A stretch of DNA of 64,000 nt from Zizania palustris (lineage: Eukaryota > Streptophyta > Magnoliopsida > Poales > Poaceae), in assembly GCA_019279435.1 (NCBI GenBank), contig JAAALK010000080.1:36095073-36159072 (forward strand), written 5' to 3'. Below are positions 29,564-41,397 of the stretch, piece after piece. Position 1 is the stretch's first letter; each line of letters begins with the position of its first letter. Position numbers and translations under genes: made by a program. A model generated the notes under the pieces. It worked only from the letters and a program-made list of their open reading frames with translations, had not been told where the DNA came from and made no database searches.

Positions 29564-30270
29564 GTGTGGAAAGAAAATATTAAGCCATCATCTTCGGCCA
29601 GGCATCGCAGAAGGCCGAAGGTGACTTACAAGATGCTTTTGGACAAGCACCAGCGAAGGTCCGAGAGGAGAGGTGTTCGCCCACGGGCTTCGGAACGGTC
29701 GAAACCCCCTAGGAGAACAAGCCCCACGAGGGTTGAGTTCGGACCTCAAGGACCGAACCCCTCTTCAGAGTGGATATAGCCTCTGGCAGGGTTCAGACCT
29801 CAGTGGCCGAACCTCCCTTCGGGTTGGTCCCAGCCTCTGGTAGGGTTTGGACCTCAGTGGACGAACCCTCCTCCGGCTTGGCCCCAGTTTCTGGAGGCTT
29901 CAGACCTCAGTGGCCGAACCCACCTCCTCCGGATGGGTTCCGACCTCCAGGAGGATTCGGACCTCAGTGGCCGGACCCACCTCCTCTGAGTGGGCTGCAG
30001 CCTCTAGATGGATTCAGTCTCTAGTAGCCAGACCCGTCTCCACCATGGGTAGTTTACCTCTGGCCTGGCGGGACCCTTCGCTGGTTTGGTCCGAGGTACC
30101 GTTGACGTGGCCGAGCGTCCAACAGGCCAACGGGTTTGGCACTCAGTGGGCGAGGCCACTAGAGCCTCCGATGCCACCACCAGCACCACCAGAGAACTCC
30201 GGGCAGTGTCCAGCTACTAACACTCACATTCCTTCTAGTGTTTCCGAGTGGCAAGTTTGGGGGCCGACGT
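29564..30270 (+). repeat. G proline-rich spacer with tandem repeats
   Basis: About 29730-30030 holds five imperfect copies of a roughly 60-base unit built on TTCGGACCTCAGTGGCCGAACC. Translated, it gives repeats of the type GFGPQWPDPPP. It lies between gag and protease and has no enzyme motif. Confidence 0.65.
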
Positions 30271-30929
30271 AGGATGATAATATTATTCACCACCTGTCCT
30301 TAGTACCTCAGAACCGGGATCCGCGAGATGGCACCGGAAGGGATGGACGTGAAGAAGCCCTGAAGATTATAGTCATCAGGGTGGGATCCTAGGAGGTCCC
30401 AATCCCGAAGGGTGCCCCAATGGGACGGCGCAAAGACACACCTCCTAACCTGACCGGAGCCTCGGCCGAAGCCCGGTCTGACCGGCCTACTGAGGCGATC
30501 CAACCGGCCTTATGGTGGTTTTTTGGCATAGGTCGGTTCGACCGGCCCGCTATGGCCGGTCCGACCAGCCAGGAGCAGAGGATCTCTCATGACAAGCGCA
30601 AGATATTCGAGGCCGATACGGACAAGTCCCCTTCGGCCAAAACTGCTAAAAGCAAGACCGTGGCACCCGGCACCCGTCCTCAGCATTCATGGACTCACTC
30701 GGGATGTCCAAGTCTCAAAAGAGGAAGTTGCAGCGCTTGCGGGCACAAGAGATACGAGAAGAGAAGGCCGAGGAGGCGTGGGACACACTTTTTGAGGAAA
30801 TCCATCCTCGGCCCACCGTGAAGAAAGTCTGGAGACCTAGGCCAGTCATGATCGATGACTCGGCCCCCGTTGTTTGCTCCGACGATGACGACTTGCTCGA
30901 CGACTGACTACACTCTCGTCTCCGAGGGG

Positions 30930-31532
30930 ATCGCTCCTCAGGCGATGGACATTGGTGTCGTCATGTTACCTTTCGAGTTCGCTCCATTGCAGGAGGAGGA
31001 TGGGGTCGCACAACTAGACCTTGGCCCGCAGGACGCCGTATTCGAGAAGCTCGGAGACACGAGCCGTCACCTGATACCTCTCTACATAAGGGGGCACATC
31101 GACAGGGAGCCTATCTCGAGGATGCTCGTCGATGGCGGCGCCACTGTGAACCTAATGCCATACTCCCTCCTGAGGAAGCTCGACAAGGATGACGATGACC
31201 TGAAGAAGACCAACGTCACCCTCAACAGCTTCAACGGCGACACGACAGAAGCTAAAGGAGTACTATCCCTGGAACTGATAGTGGGGAACAAGACACTACC
31301 CACCGCTTTCTTCATTGTCGACGTGCAAGGCAATTATAATGCATTGCTTGGGCATGATTGGATCCACGCAAACCAATGTGTGTCGTCTACCTTGCACCAG
31401 CACCTGATACAATGGGATGGTGACGAGGTCGAGATAGTGCACGCAGACTCATCGGCCCACGTTAGCTTGGCCAATGCGTCCAGTAACGCTGCCCATGATG
31501 AGATAGAATGTTTGTCGGGTATCAGAGGGTAG
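30930..31532 (+). pseudogene. G aspartic protease
   Basis: In one open frame (30855-31532), PLYIRGHIDREPISRMLVDG leads to the active-site motif VDGGATVNLMP (Asp codon 31131-31133). Then come FFIVDVQGNYNALLGHDWIH and a C-terminal stretch before a stop. This is the retropepsin of Gypsy elements with the D-G-G variant common in grass Tat copies. Confidence 0.82.
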
Positions 31533-31599
31533 GTTCGTTCCTATTTCTGTGAAGCTGGCCTGATGTGGCTTGGTTGTGTCTAAGATAGTAGAATGTCTA

Positions 31600-32757
31600 G
31601 TGCTAATGTTGATTGGCTAAAGTCTCGTGTAGCGCAATATCGGTCTTCTCAAGACGGTATTGCCGAAGCCATTGAAGATTTTAGCGAAATAGAGAAACTA
31701 GGTCAAGGCTTCTCATCGGCAGATCCTTTGGAACAAGTAGACATAGGAGATGGTAGTGTTCTGAGGCCGACATTTGTAAATTAGAATTTGAATAATGATG
31801 TAAAGGCCGAAGTAATAAAATTGCTTCGATCATATGTTGATTGCTTTGCATGGGACTACAGCGATATGCCCGGATTAAGCCGAGAGCTTGTTGAGCATTG
31901 GCTCCCTATCAAACCCGGGTTTAGGACTTATAAGCAGCCGCCACGCCGCTTCAATTCGGCCATCTATGACCGAGTTAAAGAGGAGGTTGAATGTGTTTTA
32001 GCGGCAGGTTTTATTAGGCCATGTAGGTACGCGGAATGGGTCGCTAACATCATGTCCTGTCGAGAAGAAGGAGAGTGGCAAGATCCGCGTCTGCGTCGAC
32101 TTTAGGGATTTTAACAAAGCCACTCCGAAAGACGAGTATCCCATACCAATAGCCGACATATTGATCAACGATGCCTCGGGACACAAGGTACTAAATTTTA
32201 TTGACGACAACACTGGTTATAATCAAATCTTTATGGCCGAAGAGGACATTTTTAGAACGACCTTTCGCTGCCCCGGTTTTGTCGGCTTGTTTGAGTGGGT
32301 AGTAATGACGTTTGGTTTAAAGAATGCTGGCACCACATACCAACGTGTCATGAACTTAATCTTTTATGACTTGCTAGGAGTTATGTTAGAGGTTTATATA
32401 GATGATGTTGTAGTCAAATAGGACGCTATGGAGAACCACCTCGCTGATTTAAGAGTTGCTTTTGAAAGAATGTGCCAGTATTGCTTAAAAATGAACCCGC
32501 TCAAGTGTGCTTTTGGCGTGTCGGCGGGTAAGTTCTTGGGATTCATGATTCATGAAAGAGGCATTGAAATCTATCCTAATAGGCTTGAGAAAATTAGAGG
32601 ATGTGTAGCACCGACATGTAAGAAAGATATGCAGAAACTACTAGGCAAGGTTAATTATTTACGACACTTTATATCTAACTTGTCTGGCAAAATTGATGCT
32701 TTCATCCCAATACTCCGGCTAAAAAATGAATCCGAGTTCACTTGGGGGGCAATCTAG
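31600..32757 (+). pseudogene. G reverse transcriptase
   Basis: The N-terminal part 31788-32065 (DCFAWDYSDMPGLSRELVEH) is in one frame. After a shift near 32065 the fingers/palm continue with VCVDFRDFNKATPKDEYPIP, VVMTFGLKNAGTTYQRVMN and the catalytic YIDD at 32395-32406. TAG codons follow at 32419 and 32755. The connection NYLRHFISNLSG is typical of Gypsy RT. Confidence 0.85.
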
Positions 32758-33130
32758 CAACGTGCCTTCGAGAAAATCAAAGAGTGCTTATTGACGCCGC
32801 TAGTAGTAAGGGTGCCGAAGGCTGGGATTCTGTTTCGTCTTTATATTGCCGTGGAGGAGAGTGTGATTGGAGCCGTGTTGACTCAAGACATTGAAGGAAG
32901 AGAGTACATCATCACTTTCTTGAGTCGTTGACTTCTGTATGCCGAGACAAGGTACGTGTTTGTGGAGCATTTATGTTTATCCCTTTATTATGCGTGTACC
33001 AAACTGCGTCACTATCTTCTCCTTAGCACATATGTTATCACTTGCCAAACGGATGTCATAAAGTACATGTTGCAAAAGCCGATTCTAAGTGGTAGAATCA
33101 GCAAGTGGGCGTATGCGTTAATTTAAATTA
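32758..33130 (+). pseudogene. G RNase H (first, RT-linked)
   Basis: Decayed but readable: AFEKIKECLLTPLVV, ILFRLYIAVEESVIGAVLTQ and, after a stop, LCLSLYYACTKLRHYLL. This is the ordinary Gypsy RNase H that follows RT. Confidence 0.7.
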
Positions 33131-33230
33131 TGATTTGGCTTATGAACCGTTGAGAGCTATGAAAAGCTAAGTCGTTGCTAATTTTATAGTAGATCACCAT
33201 GTAGATGTCAATTGGGGCGATGAAGTCACT

Positions 33231-33659
33231 TTGATTGAAGTATTACCATGGAAACTTTATTTCGATGGTTCAGCTTGCAAAAATGGCCGAGGTGTTGGAG
33301 TGGTGCTCGTATCACCAAGTGGTACGTACTTTGAAACCTCGGCCCGTTTAGAATTTCATTCAACTAATAATCAAGCCGAATATGAAGCCCTATTGCTAGG
33401 TCTTGAGTTGTTAAACTCCATGGGTGTGAAATATGTTCATGCATATGGTGATTCTTTATTAGTTGTGCAACAGGTAGCCAAACTTGCTCAATGTTTTAAC
33501 GGTCTACTAAATAGCTACCTGGATAAGTGTTTAGACCTAATCGCTACCTTTAATGATTTTGAGATTACTCATGTATCTAGAGAGGCCAACTCACTTGCGA
33601 ATGTCTTGGCTCAACAAGCATCAGGCTTTCAAATTAGGAATGGAAAATTCTGCACATGA
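33231..33659 (+). pseudogene. G second RNase H (archaeal/plant-type)
   Basis: 142 open codons: LYFDGSACKNGRGVGVVLVS (first Asp), STNNQAEYEALLLGLELL (Glu), YGDSLLVVQQV (Asp) and EANSLANVLAQ (last acidic site region). All four acidic positions of the D-E-D-D family seem present. An extra RNase H between the first RNase H and integrase is the established hallmark of Tat retrotransposons. Confidence 0.85.
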
Positions 33660-33939
33660 GAAAAGCCGATGTAGCACCCGAGATTACTGATGTCGATCTA
33701 ACCGGCTTTGTAAGCACGATCATACCTCCCTTGCATTCCCGGTCTGACCGACCATGTCAGGACGGTCAGACCGACCTGTGCCAGGCGTCTGGCAATGGCC
33801 GGTTGAACCGGGACAACATGGCCGGACCGACCGATTGTTGCCAGGATGGTTTAACACTCGGGGGGCAAGTCCACGTGGAAAACATGCAGGCCAATTCTAG
33901 TAGTAATTTGGCCATTGCTCCTTGATCAGTGAGGACGAT

Positions 33940-35196
33940 TGGAGGGTCCCAATCGTTCAATATTTGAGAAATCCAAGCCAAAAGGTTGATCGAAAGGTTT
34001 GACGACAGGCTTTCAAATTTGTTTTGCTTGACGATATGTTGTATCACCGGACTATTGATGGAGTACTTTTGAAGTGTTTGGGCTCCGATCAAGCTAGAGT
34101 TGCTGTAGGTGAAGTCCATGAAGGGCTTTGCGGTACTCATCAGTCGGCCCCGAAAATGAGTTGGATGCTTAAAAGGGCGGGTTTTTATTGGCCGACCATG
34201 ACTGAGGACTATTTTAAATACTATAGAGGATGTGAGACTTGTCAAAGGTTTGGTAATATTCAGCTAGCACTTGCATCGATGCTCAACCCTATTATCAAAC
34301 CATGGCCGTTCCGATGCTGGAGCTTAGACTTCATCGGCCAAATTCATCCTCCATCTTCAAAAGGGCATTGCTTCGTGCTGATGGTAACAAATTACTTCAC
34401 CAAATGGACCGAGGCCGTGTCGCTCAAGAATATGACTCACAATGAGGTAATTGATTTCATCTTGAAACACATTATACACAGATTTGGCATTCCCCAAACT
34501 CTCACTACAGACCAAGGTACTTCGTTTGTTGCTAAAGAGGTGAGGGACTTTGCCGAATACTATGGGATCAAATTAGTAAACTCTTCCCCATATTATGCTC
34601 AGACCAATGGTCAGACCGAGTCTAGTAACAAAACTGTGATTAAACTAATCAAGAAGAAGATTGAGGAGTTTCCAAAGAGGTAGAATGAGGTACTTTCCGA
34701 AGCTCTATGGGCTAGTAGAGTTGCAAGACACGGTGCCACTAAAGTCAGTCCATATGAGTTAGTATATGGATAAGAAGCCGTTCTACCGGTAGAGGTGGAT
34801 CTCGTCTCACTTAGATTTGTTAAGCAAGATGGCTTATCGGTCGATGAATATGAGACACTTCTAAAGGATAATTTAGAAGAAGTGACCGATAAGAGGTTGA
34901 AGGCTCTAGAGGCAATAGAGAAAGATAAAAGAAGAGTAGCTAGGGCCTACAACAATAAGGTCAAGGCAAATTCGTTTCAAATCAACGACTTGGTGTGGAA
35001 GACGATTTTACCATTAGGCACTAAGAGCTCAAAATTTGGTCAATGGTCAACTAGTTGGGAAGGACCTTTTAAGGTAGTCGAAATCACTCCAGGCAATGCA
35101 TATGTCCTAGAGTATTTACAAGGAGAGCGATTTCGAAGGGCTTTGAATGGTAGATATTTGAAAAAGTACTTCCCAAGTGTGTGGCAGAACTCTTGA
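33940..35196 (+). pseudogene. G integrase (copy 1)
   Basis: Zinc-binding region (VHEGLCGTHQ and CETCQRFG). Core with Asp in SLDFIGQIHPP (about 34325), Asp in TTDQGTSFVAKE (about 34508) and Glu in GQTESSNK (about 34617). TAG at 34681-34683 and TAA at 34771-34773 interrupt; the C-terminal part ends WEGPFKVVEI...YFPSVWQNS at 35196. Copy 2 shares the TAG but not the TAA. Compared with copy 2, this copy has lost one base near 33922 and its upstream frame stops there. Confidence 0.87.
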
Positions 35197-35267
35197 AGTG
35201 TTAAAAGGTCGATATTGAAAATATCGCCTAAGGCCTGTCGTGCTTTTAGCTCACTAAGTTTGCTAAA

Positions 35268-35281
35268 AGGCAGGGGGCATG
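35268..35281 (+). promoter_or_regulatory. G polypurine tract
   Basis: AAAAGGCAGGGGGCAT lies just before the 3' LTR start TGTTATAGG. Confidence 0.65.
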
Positions 35282-36558
35282 TGTTATAGGGGAAAAATGG
35301 CTTTAATGGTCAAACTAGGCAAATACTGAAAAATGGTATTTTTGACCGAAAATGTGTCAAGACTGGCAAAGGCCGGTCTGACCGGCTATAATAGGCTGGT
35401 ACAACCGGCCAGGTCTGGTCAGACCAGACCCATGGGCTCGGTCAGACCGGCCGGGGTTCAGACCATGAATCCAAAGAGGATTCGAGCTATTTTCACCCAA
35501 ATCTTATCCTAACAGAGTTTTGGCCGAATCTTACTCTATCTCTAGCCAGGGATAACCAACTCACCCCCTATAAATATTAGGGGTAAGTCCGATTCAAGGG
35601 CCCCTCTCAAATCTCAAAAATCCAAAGCCCTAGCTTTGAATTGCATCTGCTTTTCTTTATTTTTTGCATCTTCTTGGGTTTTCTTAGAAGCCCTCCGTCC
35701 GCCGCGTCCGTAATCATGGTAACCCTTGATGGTTCGCTTGTGAACCTCCTGTTAATCCACGTAATGGATTGCTATCCCTTTTTCTCGGTTTTTATCGCCA
35801 TACTCGGTAATTCGGCCCTCTGGCCAAATTGGGTTTGATCTCTTATTATCTTTGCAGAATAATTGTCTCCATGAACACCTCCACAAAAATTGGAAGCGAT
35901 CGGATCTTGTTTTCTAGGTCGTCCGACCTCTAACAGATCGGATCTGTCACCGCCAGTCCGACCGGTGGCGTAGGGCCGGTCTGACCGGACCCCCTTTGTC
36001 AGACTGTTTTCGACAACGACTGGTCAAACCAAAGGTGCCCCACCGGTCCGACCGGGACCCTCCGCACCACGCCAAAGACTTTCGCCGAAGCCTTGATCGC
36101 TAGAGTTTTGCGTGCTGGAGTCCGCGCGCGCCGAAGTCTGCTTCACCGGTCCGACCGGGCGTACCTCGCCGGTAAGACCGCCGAACCCCACCTCGCAGCT
36201 ACCTTCGGGACGCGCTCCCGAAGCCCTTCCACACTTCCGGTCCGACCGAGGCCATACCTCCAGTCCGACCGGACTTAAGGCCGAAGGTGCCCTAGGGACC
36301 CTTCGGACAATCTTCGTTGTAACTCCGAATCGGCCTCCGACTTGGACGATTCCAGGTATTTTGATCATTTGTTGTTGTTTACAGTGTTACTAGTACTTTT
36401 CGGCCAATTGGATTGAAATATCAATTATTTATCTGATTGCCTGGTGAGTACAAATCCCTTGTCACTATCTAGGGTAGTCGGAACACGGCGTCGGTATCGT
36501 TGCGATACCTTTGGACGTTGAACCGGCCCAAGTGCGGGGGCGCATTTCTGCGTCAACA
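35282..36558 (+). repeat. G 3' LTR (copy 1)
   Basis: 1277 bp, TGTTATAGGGG...GCGTCAACA, followed by ACAAA. It contains at least eight CCGGTCnGACCGG-like palindromes (35375-35450 and 35955-36280). Confidence 0.85.
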
Positions 36559-38724
36559 ACAAATTTACCCACAATGCAAGAATTCAGCAGATCTTTACCA
36601 AATTCCTACCAAATCCCTTTGACATAGATCGTCTCAGTAGAAGAACAATCACACTAGGTTTCGCCGATGCTCCAACACTTGGATTACGTAGACCTCCTTT
36701 TGTTCCATTGTGTATAGTCAATAAAAAGGAAACAAGACGTCCTTTCTTCATGACTCTCCTGACCCACCGCTCAGTGCATCCTGCTGAACCGACCTATATG
36801 CTAGGTTAGGCCTTACTCACTAGACTTGTGGCTTATACGGAAATGATTTGCAATAGATCTCGCAGACCGGTCCTTATAGTGCTCCGGGTTCTACTAACCA
36901 GTACACTCGCTTGCACTCGAAAACCCACCTCTACCATAAACTTAGACATTTTCCAAACATCGCTTCCAACATTTAGAACCATGAGAAGAGACATATCTAA
37001 GGACATATAAAAGAATAAAGAAGCCATTCTACTCTACGACTCATTTTGTATCAATACTAAGCAAGTGTGCCAATATTTGGGCACTAACTAATATTATAGT
37101 ATTTATACAACAAGGGAAAATGCATCAAAATTATGACTTTGGTTTGCACAACAAGGTCAAGGGATCTAAATAAATATAATTGTAGGTTTTAATTGGACCA
37201 ATGCAATTAATTCCTACGTGTTATAGCAATAACTACTTTGAAAACATGGGATCAATATGTTCAAGGCATTGGCTGTGACTTGCCTAGATCAACAAAAGAC
37301 GGAGACGAGTCCTCGACAAAAGACTTGGGCTCCTCGACACCTTCAAATTCTAAAAGCACGCAAAATGAGGAAAACACAATTAAAAGGGAGAAAATAAACG
37401 ATACAATTCATAAAATTAAATTAGTTCATATTGTAGAGAAAATTATGATTGTTAAAATGGATTTTGAATGGATGAATTTGGAGCTAGGATGTGAAAGATA
37501 TGAATTTTTGATGTTTGAATCAATTTTGGAATTATTTTTGAACTGAAAACAGAAAAAGTCCACTTTGAACTGAAAAACAGAAAAAGTCCACGGTGAACCA
37601 AGTCCACGGTGAACTACGCATGTACGCCATAGACCAGGCGATTGAGGGCCACTAGATCTCGATCGGACAGCGCTGCACGATGCGGGAGGGTTAAGTGATG
37701 ATCAATGGTCCAAATTAAAATATAGCAAACCTGTACAATGAACGCACTAGAACATGGATCAGACGGCTAGGAAATGATCCGGCACACGCGAGTACTACCG
37801 ACGATGACCGATCATGGCGGTGGTGCTACCAGTGAGGATGAGCGATGGTGAGGCAAGCGGAGTACAGAAACGGGACCAGAATAAGATGGGGATCACTCTG
37901 GTACCTAAGATGGTCACAGGCGATGACGGACGGCGGCTGGCAGTAAGCGGTTGTGGAGAGAACTCCTTGGGTCAACCCCTTCGGCGAGTTTCGAGGACCG
38001 GGATGACATACCTTTTGGTGCTTGCGGTGGGGACAGAGGAGTTGGTTGGCGGCGATAGACAGTGTCCAGAGCAGAAACAGAGATGACAATGAAAATAGAG
38101 CTTGCCGGTGACTCGGTCTACAATTGGAGGGGTGGAATGGGGTCAAGGGGCGGAGGCAGACCTTTTTATAGGAGCCAATGGACCGAAGATCACAGATTGG
38201 GACGCTAGATTTTAGGGTTTACGGTGACGGTAGGGGATTCCAAAGAGAATTCGGGTTGGGGACAATAGACTTGACAAGTGAGGTCCACGAGTCAGCGAGT
38301 GCAGCAAGCGCACGGGGTTGGCAGGTAGGGACCACGTGGCAGAGAGGGCGGGGCGCGCGTGGGGGCGAGAGACGATGCCGACAAGCAGGCCCCGACTGTT
38401 AGTGAGGGTGTGTGAGTGGGCTGGGTTACAAAGAGAGATTGGAGGGAGGCGGTCCAACAGGAATTAAAATTCATTTTTCAATTAAAATAATTGTTGAAAT
38501 TCATTTGTAATTTCTATACTAGTTTCAAAAGTCCTAAAAATTTGAAAAAAAAAATCCTAAAATATTCTTTTGACTTGGAGAATTTTTTAAAAAATTTCCA
38601 ACTCAAAATATGAATTATTTATTAAGATTTTTAATTCCTTTACTTATTTTCACAATTTAAATAATTGTTTTCTCAAATTTTATTTTCTCTAAAATATTAT
38701 TTGGCAAAAATTCACGTTGTTACA
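36559..38724 (-). repeat. F 3' LTR, second segment
   Basis: It resumes after the G insertion and ends GTTGTTACA (U3 start on the minus strand). The minus-strand TATA-like CCTATAAAAAGG is at about 38162-38172. Open frames inside are short and on both strands, so none is called. Confidence 0.78.
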
Positions 38725-38743
38725 ATCCTACCCCCCTTCAAAG
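38725..38743 (-). promoter_or_regulatory. F polypurine tract
   Basis: On the minus strand AAGGGGGGTAGGAT directly precedes TGTAACA of the LTR, the usual Tekay/Del arrangement. Confidence 0.8.
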
Positions 38744-39060
38744 AATCTCGTCCTCGAGATTTGGACAGAATCTCAAAATAGCTCTTGATGTTGGGCCTTC
38801 AATTACTCTTCTTTTTCCCAAGTAGCTTCTTCCTCTGAATGATTGCTCCACTGAGCCTTGCAAAAACGAATAACTCTACTCCTGGTGACTCTTTCCTTGG
38901 TATTGAGGATACGAACAAGCTTCTCCATGTAGGTCAGATCTTCCTGTATCTCTAACTATTGATGGTCGGCTTCCTCATCAGGTACACGAAGATACTTCTT
39001 GAGTTGAGAGACAAGGAACACACTGTGCACTCCAGCCAAAGATGATGGCAATTCCAATTC
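38744..39060 (-). pseudogene. F chromodomain region
   Basis: Minus strand, broken by stops. VLNTKERVTRS-like text is followed by FCKAQWSNHSEEEATWE (38806-38880 approximately) and LKAQHQELF. This W-x-x-H-x-x-x-E-A-T-W-E pattern is the chromodomain end of plant chromoviruses, thought to guide integration into heterochromatin. Confidence 0.7.
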
Positions 39061-40280
39061 ATATGCAACTTCTCCTTTGTAGAGGATGATTCAAAATGGT
39101 CCAACAAATCGAGGAGCTAATTTTACTTTCATGTTAAATCTCTGCGTTCAACGGAGAGGTGTGACACAAAGATATACATGATCTCCTTCTTCAAACTCTA
39201 AAGCTATGCGACGATTATTAGCATAACTCTTCTAATGAGACTGAGCTACCTTTAACCTATCCTGAATCACCTTAAATTTTTCCTCGTCCTCTCAAAGTAT
39301 ATCGGTTCCAAAAACTCAGCTTTCTCCTATCTGATCCCAAAGCAGAGGGGTTCTGCACTTACAACCATACAATGCTTCAAATGGAGACATTTACAAACCG
39401 GCTTGATAACTATTATTGTAAGAAAACTCAACGTAAGGCAAACTTTTATCCCAAATATTTCCAAAGTCTAGAGTATAGGCTCGAAGCATGTTTTCAAGAA
39501 TCTGGTTTACTCTTTCTATCTAACCATCAGTCTGAGGATGATAGGCAATACTAAAATTCAATTGGGTATCAAGTTCTTCTTGCAAATTCTTCCAAATTTT
39601 GAGGTAAACTGACTCCCTCTATCAGAAATAATCTTATTTGGAACTCCATGCAAACATACTACCCTGATCATATACAATTTTACTAACTTAGGTCCATTGT
39701 AAGTTGTCTTGACAGCTATGAAGTGAGCTACTTTTGTTAGATGATCGATTACTACCCATATTGAGTCATAACCAGCTTGAGTTCTCGGTAAACCTGTGAT
39801 GAAATCCATTCTGACTTATTCCCACTTCCACTCAGGAATCTTAAGGGGATGCAACAATCCTGCTGGCCTTTGGTGTTCCACTTTAACTCACTGGCAAGTA
39901 TCACATAAATACACATACTCAGCTATTTCTCTTTTCATACATACCCACCAATATTTCTCTTTTAAGTCTTGATACATTTTAGTGTTTCCAGGGTGGATTG
40001 AATACAGTGTCTCATGAGCTTCCTTGAGAATGAGACTCTTTATTTCTAGTTTATCTGGTACACAAAAACGGTCTCCGAACCAAATGGTTCCCCTTTCATC
40101 TTTTGAAAATCTTAGTTATTTTCCCCTTCGCATATTCTTCTTGATTTCCACTATATTCGGATCTTCTTTTTGTGCTTCCTGAATCTGATTTGTTAACATT
40201 GGCCTTGCCTCTAGTGTGGTGAGGTAAGCTGAAGTTGCAAATCCTAGATTCAATCTCTCCATTTCTTGGCATAACATAGG
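39061..40280 (-). pseudogene. F integrase (copy 1)
   Basis: HHCC zinc region (EAHETLYSIHPGNTKMYQDL, LCDTCQ) at about 39880-40030. Core MDFITGLPRTQAGYDSIWVV at 39809 downward, then HGVPNKIISDRGSQFTSKF. A frameshift at about 39595 breaks it after the second Asp; copy 2 (62945-63364) is intact there and runs on to the catalytic Glu. Confidence 0.82.
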
Positions 40281-40283
40281 CGC

Positions 40284-40739
40284 TTATTGCTGCAACACAA
40301 TGGCATTGCAATATCCTTTACAGTTTAAGGCATCAGCGACTACATTTGCTTTACCCGGATGGTAATGGATTCCCATATCATAGTCCTTAATCAATTCCAA
40401 CCATCTTCTTTGTCTGAGGTTAAGATCTGGCTGAGTGAATATGTACTTTAGGCTCTTATGGTTCGTAAAGACTTCACATCTGTTACCGACTAGGTAATGT
40501 CTCCAAAATTTCAAAGCATGAACTACTGCTGCTAATTCTAGATCATGAGTAGGATAATTTAACTCATGGTGTCGCAGCTGACGAGATGCATACGATACCA
40601 CTGTTCCATCTTGCATTAGAACACATCCTTATCCTTGTCGAGATGCATCACAGTAAACATAAAAATCCTTGTGGATATCTAGCAAAGTTAACACTGGTGC
40701 TGACACTAGCTTTTTCTTAAAAACCTAAAAACTTTCTTG
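40284..40739 (-). pseudogene. F RNase H
   Basis: MQDGTVVSYASRQLRHHELN, YPTHDLELAAVVHALKFWRH, VFTNHKSLKYIFTQPDLNLR and NVVADALN are the standard Gypsy RNase H blocks, in one open frame to 40284. A Cys-rich tail follows. Upstream toward RT the frame is decayed. Confidence 0.87.
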
Positions 40740-41397
40740 ACACTCTGGTGTCCACTTGAATTTCTATTCCTTTTGGAGTAACGTTTTCAAGGGTCTGGCA
40801 ATCTTGGAGAAATTCTCTATGAATCGACGGTAATAACCAAGCAATCCAAGAAAACTACGAATCTCAGTTACCGATACAAGTTGAACCCAATCTGTTACTT
40901 CTTCAAGGGTGGATGGATCTACTGCCATCCCTTTGGCAGAAATAATGTGTCCCTAAAATTTCACTTGAGATGAACAAAATTCACACTTTTCATACTTTGC
41001 ATATAATTGATGCTCTCTCAACTTTCCCAAGGTTACATGCCAATGTGCTTCATGCTCTTCCCTCATATTAAACTAGGATATCATCAATGAATACCACAAT
41101 GAACTTGTCCAAAAATTCCATAAAAACCTTATTCAACATGTTCATGAAAAATGTTTGAGCATTGGCGAGACCAAATGACATGACAATATACTCGTATAGA
41201 CCATATTTAGATGTGAAAGTAGTCTTCGATATAACCTCTTCTCTTATCCGGAGTTGGTGATAACCTCACCGGAGATCAATCTTAGAGAACATGGACGCTC
41301 CTTTAAGCTGGTCATACAAATCATCAATCCTTGACAAATGATACTTATTCTTGATAGTGACTGCGTTTAAGGCTCAATAGTCAACACACATCAATTT
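40740..41397 (-). pseudogene. F reverse transcriptase, cut by element C
   Basis: Read on the minus strand: KLMCVDY, NAVTIKNKYHLSRIDDLYDQ, GYHQLRIREE, VMSFGLANAQTFFMN and catalytic FIDDILV (about 41075-41095), then a decayed thumb. Several stops and shifts. The upstream part is missing because element C begins at about 41398. Confidence 0.8.

Larger units (their letters stand above)
27889..36558 (+). mobile_element. G: Tat-like Gypsy retrotransposon with two RNase H regions, inserted in the F LTR
   Basis: A 5-bp duplication ACAAA flanks it (27884-27888, 36559-36563). Order: partial 5' LTR, gag, proline-rich spacer, protease, RT, RNase H, a second plant-type RNase H, integrase, polypurine tract, 3' LTR (35282-36558). 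RT before integrase is Gypsy, and the additional RNase H before integrase is the known mark of the Tat/Ogre branch. The 5' LTR is fused directly to gag with the primer site deleted, and pol has many stops. The LTR carries a TATA-like CCCTATAAATATTAGG at about 35568. Confidence 0.88.
33734..40418. repeat. Segmental duplication, copy 1
   Basis: This stretch recurs as 56606-64000 in the same order and orientation, crossing from the G integrase, through the G 3' LTR and the G/F junction, into the F LTR, PPT, chromodomain, integrase and the start of RNase H. Differences are scattered substitutions, single-base indels, one 30-base tandem duplication and one hAT insertion in copy 2. The copy continues past the window end. 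Confidence 0.93.
27125..41397 (-). mobile_element. F: minus-strand Tekay/Del-like Gypsy chromovirus, split by G and truncated by C
   Basis: The LTR is 27125-27888 plus 36559-38724 (G lies between). On the minus strand the internal region runs from a polypurine tract at 38725 back through chromodomain, integrase, RNase H and RT to 41397, where element C interrupts the RT. The LTR is about 2.9 kb, starts TGTAACA and has a PPT ending GGGGGGTAGGAT. These features, with a C-terminal chromodomain, point to the Tekay/Del lineage. gag and protease are not in the window. The coding sequence has many stops and shifts. Confidence 0.82.

Noticed and set aside
37238..38474. Short frames at 37238-37546 and 37814-38474, repeated at 60819-62036
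   Set aside because: They are present in both duplication copies only because they lie in the F LTR; frames are not conserved between the copies and no domain is seen.
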